From Halotia branconii CENA392 (GTDB lineage: Bacteria; Cyanobacteriota; Cyanobacteriia; Cyanobacteriales; Nostocaceae), in NCBI RefSeq assembly GCF_029953635.1, contig NZ_CP124543.1:909455-973454 (forward strand): a stretch of DNA of 64,000 bases, written 5' to 3'. Under the pieces are notes generated by a model. The model worked only from the letters and a program-made list of their open reading frames with translations. It did not search any database and was not told the origin of the DNA. A program made the position numbers and the translations under genes. Shown here one piece after another: positions 36,052 to 45,729 of the stretch. The first letter of the stretch is position 1. The number at the start of each line of letters is the position of its first letter.

Positions 36052-36897
36052 TTATAAGGCTGTTTCTAGCTCTGGTAACACAACCTGATCAAGTGCTTGC
36101 TGCTCTTTGCGCCAAGCATGGGGAGGTAAACCGTGATGTTGGCGAAACTGGCGGGAAAAATGACAGACATGTTGATAGCCTAAGGCTTTGGCAATTTGCT
36201 CGATTGTCTGATTGTTATTTTGGAGTAACTTTCGAGCTTCAGCCATGCGGCGTTTGACAATCCAGATGTTGACAGTTTTTCCTGTCTGTCTTGATACTCG
36301 ATTAGTTAAGTAAGCAGCTGAGTAACCTACTGCCTCAGCCACATCACACAATGTAATTCCTTGGTCATAATTAGCTTCAATGAAGTCAAAAACTTCTTGT
36401 AGTTGTGGATCACTAGGAAAAATTGATTTTGGAGAGGTGTTTGAGGAAACTTTATTTACAGATGCTGGTTTTGCAGCTTTCTGGAGCTTAGTCACAAACC
36501 AATCTTGAAGACTAGCTTGCTTTTTTAATCGGCTAGCGATCGCCCTCAGCAATTCATCTACTGTCGAAGGTTTGGTAAGATAATCATCTGCTCCCAATTC
36601 CATAGCCTTGCGAACATCTGTCTTACTGTTGCTACCAGTCAGAAAAATGAATGGAATAATCTTTGTTACAGGATCTTGGCGCAGTGTAGTCAGAACGTCA
36701 TAACCATCTATATCAGGCATTGCAATATCACAAATTACCAAGTCAGGTAAATGCTCTTGCGCTTGCTGGATACCATCAAGACCGCTTTCAGCATCGAATA
36801 TTTCAAAACCTTCAGCTTCAAGACCTTTGACGAAAAGATTACGGGTAATGGCATCATCTTCGATTACGAGGATTTTTTTTGAGGATTGGTACATCAT
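36052..36897 (-). CDS. Response regulator with AraC-type DNA-binding domain (scytonemin locus)
   Basis: A 281-residue regulator. The REC domain has KILVIEDDAITRNLF, the phospho-accepting Asp in LVICDIAMPDIDG, FLTGSNSK and the Lys in DDYLTKP. After a linker comes an AraC/XylS domain with two helix-turn-helices: ITLCDVAEAVGYSAAYLTNRVSRQ and IEQIAKALGYQHVCHFSRQFRQHHG. It follows the histidine kinase gene by about 85 bases, so the two form an operon divergent from scyA. A homologous pair stands next to scyA in N. punctiforme and is linked to UV-A induction. The ATG at 36897 is chosen over a GTG at 36909. Confidence 0.92.
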   Translation of the reverse strand: MMYQSSKKILVIEDDAITRNLFVKGLEAEGFEIFDAESGLDGIQQAQEHLPDLVICDIAMPDIDGYDVLTTLRQDPVTKIIPFIFLTGSNSKTDVRKAMELGADDYLTKPSTVDELLRAIASRLKKQASLQDWFVTKLQKAAKPASVNKVSSNTSPKSIFPSDPQLQEVFDFIEANYDQGITLCDVAEAVGYSAAYLTNRVSRQTGKTVNIWIVKRRMAEARKLLQNNNQTIEQIAKALGYQHVCHFSRQFRQHHGLPPHAWRKEQQALDQVVLPELETAL

Positions 36898-36981
36898 TAT
36901 TTCTATCACTAAAACTTTTGGCAGGTAATAATTACGTAACTCTAATGCCGAATATTCAATAGGGATGAAGTTGATAAACTT

Positions 36982-38937
36982 TCATTTAACTAATGGCAAA
37001 AGCACAGTAAACGTAGAGCCTACATTAACTTCACTCTCTACAGTAATTTGACCTTGATGTAAATCTACAAGAGTCTTGAGGATTGATAATCCTAATCCAG
37101 TACCAGGAATATGATCGATATTGCTGCCTCTGTAGAATGGCTCAAATAAGTATTCTTGATCTGCGACTGGAATCCCAATTCCCTGATCTTTTATTTGGAA
37201 AATCACTTGTTCACTCTCACACCAGAGTTGAAAATCAATCGTACAGTTAGAGAGGGAATATTTAATTGCGTTATCTAGCAAATTTTTTAAAATAGACTCT
37301 AGCAATTTTTTATCCATGCAGGCCGTTAAGCTGTACGCTGGACTGACAAAGTTGATTTGACACTGACTACTGGTCATCTGCATCTGTGCCACTAAATCAT
37401 TGCAGAACTGAACTAGTTCTAACGGTTTTGGCTCAAAGTTGATTTTTGCAGACTCCGCTTTAGAAAAGAACAGAATATCATCCACCATTTGGCTGATATG
37501 TTCGGAGGCTGTTTGAATATTATCGAGTAATGGTCGTATTTCTTGTTCTGTCCATTCGCAGATATGTCGCTTGAGTAAGCTATTAGAGAATGAAACAATA
37601 TTTAGCGGTGTGCGGAACTGATGACAGACTATAGATAAAAAGCGCGCTCTCAGTTCGCTTAGTTGTTTAGCTTGTTCTAGAGCTTGGTTAAGTTCTGATT
37701 CGGCATATTTGTAATCGGTGATATCAATACCCGCGATTAGTTGAACTGGTTTATTGCCAAAATCCAGCACTCCATCTAGGACTGCGACTGTGCAAGCTAG
37801 CCAGCGTTCTGTACCGTTTTTTGTGAGAATATTCATCTCTTGATATTCAAAGTTACCTATTTCACCCCGGTTACGTACTTGCCTACGTTTTTTATTTTTA
37901 ATCAGTTGGCGAATATCAAAGCCATTTAATAGTTCCTCTTTGGTGTAGCCAGTCAGTAGCTCTACTGCCGGATTTATATAGCAAAGCCGTGTGCCTTGAA
38001 TCAAGAAAGTGCTAGCATCAGTAATCTCTGCCAAAGTCCGAAATCTAGCTTCGTTCAGCCTTAATGCTTTCTCAGTCTGCTTGAATGCAGTAATGTCCCA
38101 GATACTCCAGACTCTACCAATAATTTTCTCATCAAGGCGCTGAGGCTGAGAGTAGTGGGCGAATATTCTGCCATCCTTTAACTCCAAAATGTCGTAGCTT
38201 TCAAAGTCAGATTGACTAGAAACTTCCCAAACCAATCGATTAAAGGCTTCTGAATCTTGCAGTTGGTTTTCAAAAAAGGCTTTACATCGAGGACATTTTT
38301 TAGACAGCATCAAAGATTCTGGAATCTGCCACATATCTATAAATTTCTGGTTAACGCTGAGAATATCTCCCTCAAAGTTAATTGCGATAATGCCATTGGC
38401 AGTAGATTCAAGAGTAGAACGAAGTATAGATATAGAGGTTTCTAACTCTGTTTGTTTGGTGTTGAGTTGCAAAACTTCTTGCTGCAACTTTTTTTTGCTT
38501 TCTCTTAATTCATCAATCCATTTCTGCACGCTCACATCTACTACTTCATTACTCTTTTCACGCACAAATGCACAGCCAAATCTTTCTCCTTGATGATTTA
38601 TATAAGTCATGGCTATTTCTACTAGAAATATTCGACCTTGTTTTGTGCGATAACGAGATTTAAAAGTATAAGAATCCTGTAATTGAATATCTGCCCAATT
38701 ATGTAGAGAATAGTCTACATCTATCTCTTGCAGTGTCATCGAAAGCATTTCTTCACCGGAATATTCAGTCATCCGGCAAGTGGCATCGTTAACATAGAGA
38801 AACTGCCCGTTGGCTCCTAAACAGAAGGCAGCATCTACAGCTTGATTAATCAAAAGATGAGCGAACTTCAACTCCACTTCTGGCTGTATTGCCCGTTGAG
38901 AGTTGGATCGAGCTAATCTATAATCGCCAGAACTCAT
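36982..38937 (-). CDS. PAS-domain sensor histidine kinase (scytonemin locus)
   Basis: A 651-residue soluble kinase. At least three PAS modules are seen: ADAAFCLGANGQFLYVNDATCRM-type near 35-130, STANGIIAINFEGDILSVNQKFIDMWQIPE near 180-290, and TDASTFLIQGTRLCYINPAVELLTGYTKEEL near 305-420. Then HisKA with phospho-His in SIVCHQFRTPLNIVSFSNSLL (about 450) and HATPase with LLDNAIKYS, IKDQGIGIP and GTGLGLSIL. No transmembrane segment, so it senses an internal signal such as redox or a ligand. It is placed upstream of the response regulator and divergent from scyA, and probably passes the UV-A signal to it. Confidence 0.93.
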   Translation of the reverse strand: MSSGDYRLARSNSQRAIQPEVELKFAHLLINQAVDAAFCLGANGQFLYVNDATCRMTEYSGEEMLSMTLQEIDVDYSLHNWADIQLQDSYTFKSRYRTKQGRIFLVEIAMTYINHQGERFGCAFVREKSNEVVDVSVQKWIDELRESKKKLQQEVLQLNTKQTELETSISILRSTLESTANGIIAINFEGDILSVNQKFIDMWQIPESLMLSKKCPRCKAFFENQLQDSEAFNRLVWEVSSQSDFESYDILELKDGRIFAHYSQPQRLDEKIIGRVWSIWDITAFKQTEKALRLNEARFRTLAEITDASTFLIQGTRLCYINPAVELLTGYTKEELLNGFDIRQLIKNKKRRQVRNRGEIGNFEYQEMNILTKNGTERWLACTVAVLDGVLDFGNKPVQLIAGIDITDYKYAESELNQALEQAKQLSELRARFLSIVCHQFRTPLNIVSFSNSLLKRHICEWTEQEIRPLLDNIQTASEHISQMVDDILFFSKAESAKINFEPKPLELVQFCNDLVAQMQMTSSQCQINFVSPAYSLTACMDKKLLESILKNLLDNAIKYSLSNCTIDFQLWCESEQVIFQIKDQGIGIPVADQEYLFEPFYRGSNIDHIPGTGLGLSILKTLVDLHQGQITVESEVNVGSTFTVLLPLVK

Positions 38938-40294
38938 ATCCCTACTTATTTACTCCCCAGTATTTTTAAGTCAGCACCACAGCCATTAATAAACAATCAT
39001 TGTTTTTTACAATTATTAGTGCAGTATGAGCTTGTTAAAAACGAATGAACTATTTTACAGATTAAAGTAGGTTATTTATGGTTTTTGCTTGATATAACAA
39101 CTATACCAATAAATTTTAGTGTTTTTTCTTGTATCAGAATATATAAATTAAAAAAATGACGTTATTTATTTAGACACATATTTATCTAATCACTAATTAT
39201 TGATTAGACTTTTTAACTTTTCACTTTTAGGTCGAAAGCAACATTGACTTACTAGCGATCTAAAACTGCTTCATTTTGAATTTAAGTCTGCTGACCTAGT
39301 TATCACCGTATTATTAGCCCATATTTTTACTGCTTAACTTAAGTGCTTAACGTTTCTTAATTTACCCTCTCAGAAATTTAACTATGGAAGAATGTGTCTA
39401 GTCATCCGTAATAAGGAGTACATTTATATTGCAAAAAAGCACCAGTATTTGTATTTTTTTGTAAAACAACACACATTTAGGATCAAAAATTGGAGTAATA
39501 ATGTTTAATCATCTATCTTTAGAAATACATTTTTGGATGAATATGTACTAATTTTCCAGTTATCTTTCAAAGGAAAGATCAAACATTTACATTAATCATT
39601 TTGATTGATATAAGAAAATGTCAAAATTTTGTAAAGACTATTTAGCGATCGCATAAAGATTGCTACGATACTAGTATTTAGTGCTAGTAAAATTTAGCTA
39701 AATTTTATGGCTAGGCTAAAACAAATTTGACTCACATCAAATTTAGTATGCACTGAGCGTAAGACGTAGAAATTCAAAGTAATTGCTCCAAGGGGTAAAA
39801 AAGCTTCACAACTATCCCCAAGCGTCAATTTCCCAAAATTTTGTCATAGGGAATTATAGCCATTTTGCCAAAAGCGAAAGAATTGATAACCCTATCAACA
39901 GATTTTTCATTGCAAATATGGTCTGATTTGATTAAAAACTGCAAAGTTTCAAATTTGCAGAGCAGTTAAATGAGAATTGAGATCAGTTTTGTAACAAAAG
40001 CAAAAGAATTGCCAACCGCATCAACAGATTTTTCATTGTAAATCAGTGTTCACATCCTATATTCTGGTTTCTAGAAGCACAGACTTGATTGTTTTGCTTT
40101 TTTATAAAGTTTTTTTTAAATGGTCTTGAAAGCAGTTCTCTAAAGCAGTGATCGCAAGCCATAGCTATCTTTACTATCAACTAAGCTTGGCTGTATGTCG
40201 TCAAAATCACAGGATTGTTCGTATTAGATATTACAAAGAGTCCGGGCGTGAAATAGTGAGTCTTTGTGCAAATTTCTGAAATTAAGTGAAAGCA
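38938..40294. promoter_or_regulatory. Divergent control region of the scytonemin cluster
   Basis: A gene-free 1.36 kb between the kinase/regulator operon and scyA. It is AT-rich. It holds an imperfect direct repeat of about 50 bases (39867-39917 and 39991-40041) about 250-430 bases before the scyA start. These are the obvious candidates for binding of the AraC-type regulator. No promoter boxes were assigned with confidence. Confidence 0.65.
39867..40043 (+). repeat. Imperfect direct repeat upstream of scyA
   Basis: Copy 1 begins near 39867 and copy 2 near 39991. Shared blocks include AAAGAATTG and ATCAACAGATTTTTCATTG, spaced alike in both. The offset is about 123-125 bases. Confidence 0.85.
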
Positions 40295-42163
40295 ATGAGT
40301 AAAAAGTATACTGGTTCAAATTCTCCTCTAATGGTTACTGAGCCACACAGCAAATATGTAGAATCTGCGTTAGATGAATCTCGTCAATTAGACAAGTCGG
40401 GAAAAAATGAGATTCAGCCTTTTTTACCTGACGGTACAGACCCAACGCCTTCAGTCGCCGATGCAACTGCCCAAATGTTAGCCAAATTGGGAGTAAGTAG
40501 CGCTTTTGGTGTGGCTGGGGGTGCGATGGCTAGTCTATGGGGCGCACTGTCAAATAGCTCTATAGAAGTATTGAACTTCCGCCATGAAACTGGGGCTGCC
40601 TTTGCAGCAGTTGAGGCATATTTTGCTAGCGATCGCCCTACAGTTATATTTACCACAGCCGGGCCGGGGATCACTAATTCTCTGACAGGTTTATTTGCTG
40701 CTCGTGGCGAAGGTGCAAAGGTAATTTTAGTCTCAGCTTGCACCTCAGCCCCAAATCGTGGGCGTTGGGCAATTCAAGAAACCAGCAGCTACACATTACC
40801 CAGTGGGGGAATGTTTACATCAGGAGCATTATTCAACTATGCAATCACGATTGAATCTGCTGCCCAACTACCGCAGATTTTCCGTAAACTGGCTTTAGCT
40901 TTAGCCCAACCAGGGGGATTTGTAGCTCATTTGAGCATTCCTACTAGTGTGCAGACAAGTTTAGTTGAGGATATATCTTGGCCTCAACTAGATATACCTC
41001 GTAATGCGATCGCACCGAATCAACAAGCGATCGCTAAATCTGTAGAATTATTATCGGCTGGCCGCTTTGCTATCTGGGTTGGTTTCGGGGCGCGGGAAGC
41101 AGCAGAAGAAATTCGCCAACTCGCCGAAAAAACTGGTGCAGCAGTCATGTCCTCACCCCGCGCCAAAGGTATTTTTCCTGAAGATCATCCTCAATATATA
41201 GGTGTCACAGGTTTAGGTGGTCATGCTTCTGTCTTTACCTACATGCAAGAACAACCACCACTTTGTACCCTCGTACTGGGAACCCGCCTTGGTGAACCGA
41301 CTTCCTTTTGGAGTCCGGCGATGGTTCCCCCCAGAGGTTTCGTCCATGTAGATATAGACCCAGAAGTACCAGGAGTAGCTTATTCACACGCTGAAACTTT
41401 TGCAGTCCGGGCTGATATCAAAACCTATTTGCAGGAACTATTAAAGCATTGGCCAGAGAATGATTCGCCCTCTATAGAGACATTACCTCATCCAGAACAC
41501 GAAGTAATTCCCTTAGATTTAGATATAGATTATCCCGTGCGGCCAGAAGTATTGATGGCAGCTATTCAAAAGGTAATTGTTGAAGGCAGTAATGCCGTAG
41601 TTATGGCAGAGTGCGGTAACTCCTTTACTTGGTCAACTCATTTTCTCAAATTCCCCCAAGCTAATCGCTACCGAGTTAGTACCGGAGTTGGCGCAATGGG
41701 TCACGCCGTCACAGGAGTATTAGGTGCAGCACAAGCACGCAACGGCAAAGCCGTAGCCATTGTCGGTGATGGTGCAATGCTCATGAATAACGAAATTAGC
41801 ACAGCCGTCAAATACAAAATTCCTGCCATCTGGATTGTACTAAACGACGCTCGTTATAACATGTGCCATCAAGGCATGAAAATACTGGGATTAACAGGTG
41901 CGGATGCCACAATGCCAGTGACAAACTTTGCCATGATAGCACGCGGTATGGGAGCCGAGGCGATCGCAGTCGTCAGAGAAACAGATCTCGAAGCCGCATT
42001 AGAACAAGCATTAGCTGCAAATGTTCCCTTTTTAATCGACGTAGTAATTGATCCCGACAGACTTGCACCCTCTGGTGGACGCAACAAAAGTTTAGCAGCT
42101 CAAGGAGTTAAATCTAGTCCAGCCAAAACTCCAGCTAAAGCAGTCTCATTCCCATCAGTTTGA
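40295..42163 (+). CDS. scyA: ScyA, ThDP-dependent acyloin-forming enzyme of scytonemin synthesis
   Basis: A 622-residue acetolactate-synthase-like ThDP enzyme. Known: in N. punctiforme ScyA couples indole-3-pyruvate and 4-hydroxyphenylpyruvate to the beta-keto acid precursor. Seen: the N-terminal Pyr domain with FGVAGGAMASLWGAL and NFRHETGAAFAAVEAY (ThDP-activating Glu region), FTTAGPGITNSLTGL, and the PP domain with IVGDGAMLMNNEISTAVKY (G-D-G...N-N motif for Mg-ThDP). An extra N-terminal 45-residue tail and Lys/Ala-rich C-terminal tail flank the core. It is the first gene of the cluster, preceded by a long control region. ATG at 40295 preferred over GTG at 40286. Confidence 0.97.
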   Translation: MSKKYTGSNSPLMVTEPHSKYVESALDESRQLDKSGKNEIQPFLPDGTDPTPSVADATAQMLAKLGVSSAFGVAGGAMASLWGALSNSSIEVLNFRHETGAAFAAVEAYFASDRPTVIFTTAGPGITNSLTGLFAARGEGAKVILVSACTSAPNRGRWAIQETSSYTLPSGGMFTSGALFNYAITIESAAQLPQIFRKLALALAQPGGFVAHLSIPTSVQTSLVEDISWPQLDIPRNAIAPNQQAIAKSVELLSAGRFAIWVGFGAREAAEEIRQLAEKTGAAVMSSPRAKGIFPEDHPQYIGVTGLGGHASVFTYMQEQPPLCTLVLGTRLGEPTSFWSPAMVPPRGFVHVDIDPEVPGVAYSHAETFAVRADIKTYLQELLKHWPENDSPSIETLPHPEHEVIPLDLDIDYPVRPEVLMAAIQKVIVEGSNAVVMAECGNSFTWSTHFLKFPQANRYRVSTGVGAMGHAVTGVLGAAQARNGKAVAIVGDGAMLMNNEISTAVKYKIPAIWIVLNDARYNMCHQGMKILGLTGADATMPVTNFAMIARGMGAEAIAVVRETDLEAALEQALAANVPFLIDVVIDPDRLAPSGGRNKSLAAQGVKSSPAKTPAKAVSFPSV

Positions 42164-42271
42164 CCGAAAACAGGGTGTGAGCAACCTCATACCCTCAATC
42201 CATTCATCTTTTTCCTCTCTGCGCCTCCGCGTCTCTGCGTGAGAAAAGTAATCAATAACCAAGTAACCAAA

Positions 42272-43333
42272 ATGCTGCTATTTGAAACCGTTAGAGAAAT
42301 GGGTCACGAACAAGTTCTCTTTTGTCATGGAAAAAATCCAGACATTAGAGCAATAATCGCCATCCATAGCACGACCCTAGGCCCAGCAATGGGAGCAACC
42401 AGATTATTTCCTTACATGAACGAAGAAGCTGCCTTAGAAGATGCACTTCGTCTTAGTCGAGGAATGACCTACAAAGCTGCCTGTGCTAACATTCCCGCCG
42501 GTGGAGGAAAAGCAGTAATTATTGCTAACCCTGAAAACAAAACAGATGACTTGTTAAGAGCTTATGGACGTTTTGTAGACAGTCTTAACGGTCGTTTTAT
42601 TACAGGACAAGATGTCAACATTACTCCTGACGACGTGCGGACAATTAGTCAAGAAACCAATCATGTTGTTGGCGTATTTGAAAAATCTGGTGGCCCTGCT
42701 CCCATCACAGCCTGGGGAGTATTTCTAGGTATTAAAGCCGCTGTCAAATTCCGTTGGCAAAACGAAAATCTACAAGGCATGAAAGTTGCAGTTCAAGGTT
42801 TAGGAAATGTTGGCAAAAACCTCTGCCGTCATTTGCATGAACAAGGCGTAAAGCTTTATGTCAGTGATGTTAATTCAACCAAAGCAAAAGAAATAAAAAA
42901 CCTTTTTGGTGCAACGGTTGTAGAACCAGAAGAAATTTACTCTTTAGATGTAGATATTTTCTCACCTTGTGCTTTAGGTGGAACCCTTAATAGTCATACA
43001 ATTCCTTTTTTGCAAGCTCCAATTATTGCTGGTGCAGCTAATAATCAATTAGGAATTGAGCAACTACATAGTCAAATGCTTACCAAAAAAGGAATTTTGT
43101 ACACTCCTGACTATGTAATTAACGCTGGAGGATTAATTAATGTCTATAACGAAATGATTGGTTACGAAGAAGAAAAAGCCTTTCAGCAAGTGCAAAATAT
43201 TTACGACACATTGTTAGCAATTTTTGATATTGCTAAACAACAAGAAATTACAACTAATGATGCTGCAAAACAATTAGCAGAAGAGCGCATCAACAACGGT
43301 AAGTACAGCAAAGTTAAGGCGATCGCAGCTTAA
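42272..43333 (+). CDS. scyB: ScyB, tryptophan/leucine-dehydrogenase-like enzyme
   Basis: A 353-residue member of the Glu/Leu/Phe/Val dehydrogenase family. Known: ScyB deaminates L-tryptophan to indole-3-pyruvate with NAD. Seen: LGPAMGATRLFPY, MTYKAACANIPAGGGKAVI (catalytic Lys in G-G-G-K), TGQDVNITPDDVRTI and the Rossmann GLGNVGKNL. I place the start at MLLFETVREMGHEQV (42272), the family start; the upstream frame to 42239 lies inside a dispersed repeat (TCTCTGCGTGAGAAAA). It lies about 108 bases after scyA and is followed by scyC after 25 bases. Confidence 0.97.
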   Translation: MLLFETVREMGHEQVLFCHGKNPDIRAIIAIHSTTLGPAMGATRLFPYMNEEAALEDALRLSRGMTYKAACANIPAGGGKAVIIANPENKTDDLLRAYGRFVDSLNGRFITGQDVNITPDDVRTISQETNHVVGVFEKSGGPAPITAWGVFLGIKAAVKFRWQNENLQGMKVAVQGLGNVGKNLCRHLHEQGVKLYVSDVNSTKAKEIKNLFGATVVEPEEIYSLDVDIFSPCALGGTLNSHTIPFLQAPIIAGAANNQLGIEQLHSQMLTKKGILYTPDYVINAGGLINVYNEMIGYEEEKAFQQVQNIYDTLLAIFDIAKQQEITTNDAAKQLAEERINNGKYSKVKAIAA

Positions 43334-43358
43334 TTATTATTATCTTCAGGAGTTAAAA

Positions 43359-44324
43359 ATGGAAAAAAATACGTTTGCAACATCAGCTTATATCGCTACT
43401 TCACCAAAAAGCGCCTTCGACTACCTTTGTAGTTTAAAAAATTTAGACGAATGGACGCTTTATAGCCGAATGAAAGAGCAAATTGACGAAGATACTTGGT
43501 TGGGTACAGCATCTGGATATCACAAAAATCTTTACTATCACGTTAAAAAACTAGAAAATCCGCTTTTTTACGGCATTGAATGGCACTGCGGTTTAGAGTA
43601 TCAAAAATATTTTCAGGTTTACCCAGTCTTGCTATTTCCTACCGACTATATTGAGCCGGGAACAGATGAAAAAGGCGTGTATTTTCATTGGTTGAGTTTT
43701 GTCGATCCCAAACGTCAAACTCAGATGATTATGCAGGGAATCCACACGGTACATACTTCCGAGTGTCGTTCTCTTAAAGGTAATTTAGAACGTAAAAATG
43801 GTCATACTACAGCCGCCAAAGGAAGCTATTTTATTGATACTGACACTATTTATGTTGATGCCCCAATTGAAATGGGAATTGACTATTTAAAAGACTTAAA
43901 AAACATTGATGATTGGGCGCATTTACTACGACCAGACGGCAATATTACTGCTGAATCAGGTCAATTCAAAGATGAATATGACCAGAAAGTAAAAGTTTCT
44001 GTACGAGTTTATAGCTTGAGTAAATATTACTTACTTGAACAAGAACATTTTTATCCAGATTACGAATATTATCAGCGCTCTGTAACATTACTAATTCCCA
44101 CCGCTTATGCTTTCGCAGACCCAGAAGCTTCTGGTTTTATTCTGCATCGCATTACATTTTGGAAAACCGATAAAACTGTTACCCACGGCAAACTGCAAAT
44201 TGAAGACTTTGGCGCTGAAAGCATGAACATCAAACGTTTACTCGAAGCAAAAGCCGGCAACCTGCAATCATTCGACCGGGGAATGAGTTATTTACCGAAA
44301 ATTCAAGAACTTGTCGCTAATTAG
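43359..44324 (+). CDS. scyC: ScyC, scytonemin cyclase
   Basis: A 321-residue soluble protein in which two START/polyketide-cyclase-like halves can be recognised (ATSAYIATSPKSAFDYLCSLKNLDEWTLY near the start and TIYVDAPIEMGIDYLKDLKNIDDWAHLL near 170). Known: ScyC cyclises and decarboxylates the ScyA product to a tricyclic ketone. The internal duplication suggests a helix-grip fold dimer in one chain. It is preceded by CAGGAG and lies 25 bases after scyB, so they are co-translated from one mRNA. Full length. Confidence 0.95.
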   Translation: MEKNTFATSAYIATSPKSAFDYLCSLKNLDEWTLYSRMKEQIDEDTWLGTASGYHKNLYYHVKKLENPLFYGIEWHCGLEYQKYFQVYPVLLFPTDYIEPGTDEKGVYFHWLSFVDPKRQTQMIMQGIHTVHTSECRSLKGNLERKNGHTTAAKGSYFIDTDTIYVDAPIEMGIDYLKDLKNIDDWAHLLRPDGNITAESGQFKDEYDQKVKVSVRVYSLSKYYLLEQEHFYPDYEYYQRSVTLLIPTAYAFADPEASGFILHRITFWKTDKTVTHGKLQIEDFGAESMNIKRLLEAKAGNLQSFDRGMSYLPKIQELVAN

Positions 44325-44383
44325 TGGTCAGTCGTCAGTGGTTACTAAATAATAAATAACCAACAACTGACAAAGTAAAAAAT

Positions 44384-45649
44384 ATGAAATTGAAACAATT
44401 GACAATTACTTTCCTCACTTTTTGTGTTGCTGCTTTTTCTGGAATGAAAGCTGCAAAAGCGGCATCATTTAAAGTAATTGCTGATAATCTAAATAATGCT
44501 GGAGGTCTGAGTTTTGGTGCTGACGGTAATCTCTATGTAACTGAGGCGGGAACTGGCGGAAACGGAGCTTGTGTTCCCCCATCAAGTGGTCAAGGCGATT
44601 CTTTATGCTATGGCACAAACGGTGCAGTTACCAGAATAAAGAATGGTAAGCAAGAGCGTGTACTGACAGGACTTCCCTCTATAGCATTACCCGATGGGAC
44701 AGGAGCCGGTGGGGCTAATGATATCAAATTTGATGCCACAGGTAAGCCTTATATTCTCGTTGGTTATGCAGCTAATCCTGCCGATCGCGATCGCAATTTA
44801 GGTAACACTGATCTAGGAAAAATAATCACTGCTGACTTTAACACCAATTCTTGGACAAGTGTTGCCGATTTAGCTAACTATGAACTCGCTAACAATCCTG
44901 ATGGCAAGGATTTAGCTAGTAATCCCTTGGGTTTATTAATTGATGGCAATACTTTAGTGGCTGTTGATTCCGGTGCAAACGACTTGCTGAGTGTGCAGAC
45001 TGATGGTAGTAATTTACAGGCAATTACCACTTTTCCTGAAGATATATTAACTAATCCAGTCTTTCCACCTTCTGGTTCTCCATCCAACGAACCATCACAA
45101 GTACCATCCCAAGAAGCAGCAGCACCGCCGTCACAGTTTCCCATTCAAGCAGTACCCTCCAATATTGCTAAAAGCCTTGATGGTACTTATTACATCAGCC
45201 AATTTACTGGTTTTCCTTTTCCAGAAGGGGGCGCAAAAATTTATCGCGTTGGTGCTGATGGTAAGCCAACAGTCTATGCAGATAACTTTACCCAACTCAC
45301 AGACTTAGAATTTGATCCGACTGGCAATTTGTATGCTTTGCAATACGCCAATCAGTCGGCTTGGAAGGGCAATTTAGAGGGTTCTTTAATCAAAATAGCT
45401 ACTGATGGCACTCGGACAACTCTTCTTAGTGGCAATGGATTAGAGTCACCTAGCGCCTTGGCAATTGGTGCTGATGGGTCAATTTACATCACCAATCGCG
45501 GCGGCCGTCCTGGAGTTGGACAAGTTCTAAAAATTGAAAATCCTAAATCTGTACCTGAACCTAATTTCACTTTAGGTCTATTAGCGATCGCTGCTTTGGG
45601 CATTGTTTGTAGCCAGGGCTTAAGCCTTACTTTTATGCAACCCAAATAA
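44384..45649 (+). CDS. scyD: ScyD, exported NHL/beta-propeller protein
   Basis: A 421-residue protein with signal peptide (LTITFLTFCVAAFSGMKAAKA). The mature part is a six-bladed-propeller-like series (LSFGADGNLYVTEAGTG, DIKFDATGKPYILVG, SLDGTYYISQFTGFPFPEGG, LEFDPTGNLYALQYANQS, LAIGADGSIYITNRGG). The end VPEPNFTLGLLAIAALGIVC resembles a PEP-CTERM tail but lacks the usual Arg/Lys cluster. A Pro/Ser-rich insert lies near 225-250. In N. punctiforme a scyD mutant still made scytonemin. It is similar in sequence to the next gene, so they arose by duplication. Confidence 0.92.
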   Translation: MKLKQLTITFLTFCVAAFSGMKAAKAASFKVIADNLNNAGGLSFGADGNLYVTEAGTGGNGACVPPSSGQGDSLCYGTNGAVTRIKNGKQERVLTGLPSIALPDGTGAGGANDIKFDATGKPYILVGYAANPADRDRNLGNTDLGKIITADFNTNSWTSVADLANYELANNPDGKDLASNPLGLLIDGNTLVAVDSGANDLLSVQTDGSNLQAITTFPEDILTNPVFPPSGSPSNEPSQVPSQEAAAPPSQFPIQAVPSNIAKSLDGTYYISQFTGFPFPEGGAKIYRVGADGKPTVYADNFTQLTDLEFDPTGNLYALQYANQSAWKGNLEGSLIKIATDGTRTTLLSGNGLESPSALAIGADGSIYITNRGGRPGVGQVLKIENPKSVPEPNFTLGLLAIAALGIVCSQGLSLTFMQPK

Positions 45650-45729
45650 ATGCTCATCAGCCTAAAAAGTTTCACACCAAGTTCAATATTTACCCTGCGT
45701 TCAATTACTAACTCTTAATCTCCAAAAAC

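Noticed and set aside
42239..42271. Upstream GTG start for scyB
   Set aside because: These codons lie in a dispersed repeat (TCTCTGCGTGAGAAAA) found in other gaps here, and ScyB family alignment starts at MLLFETV.
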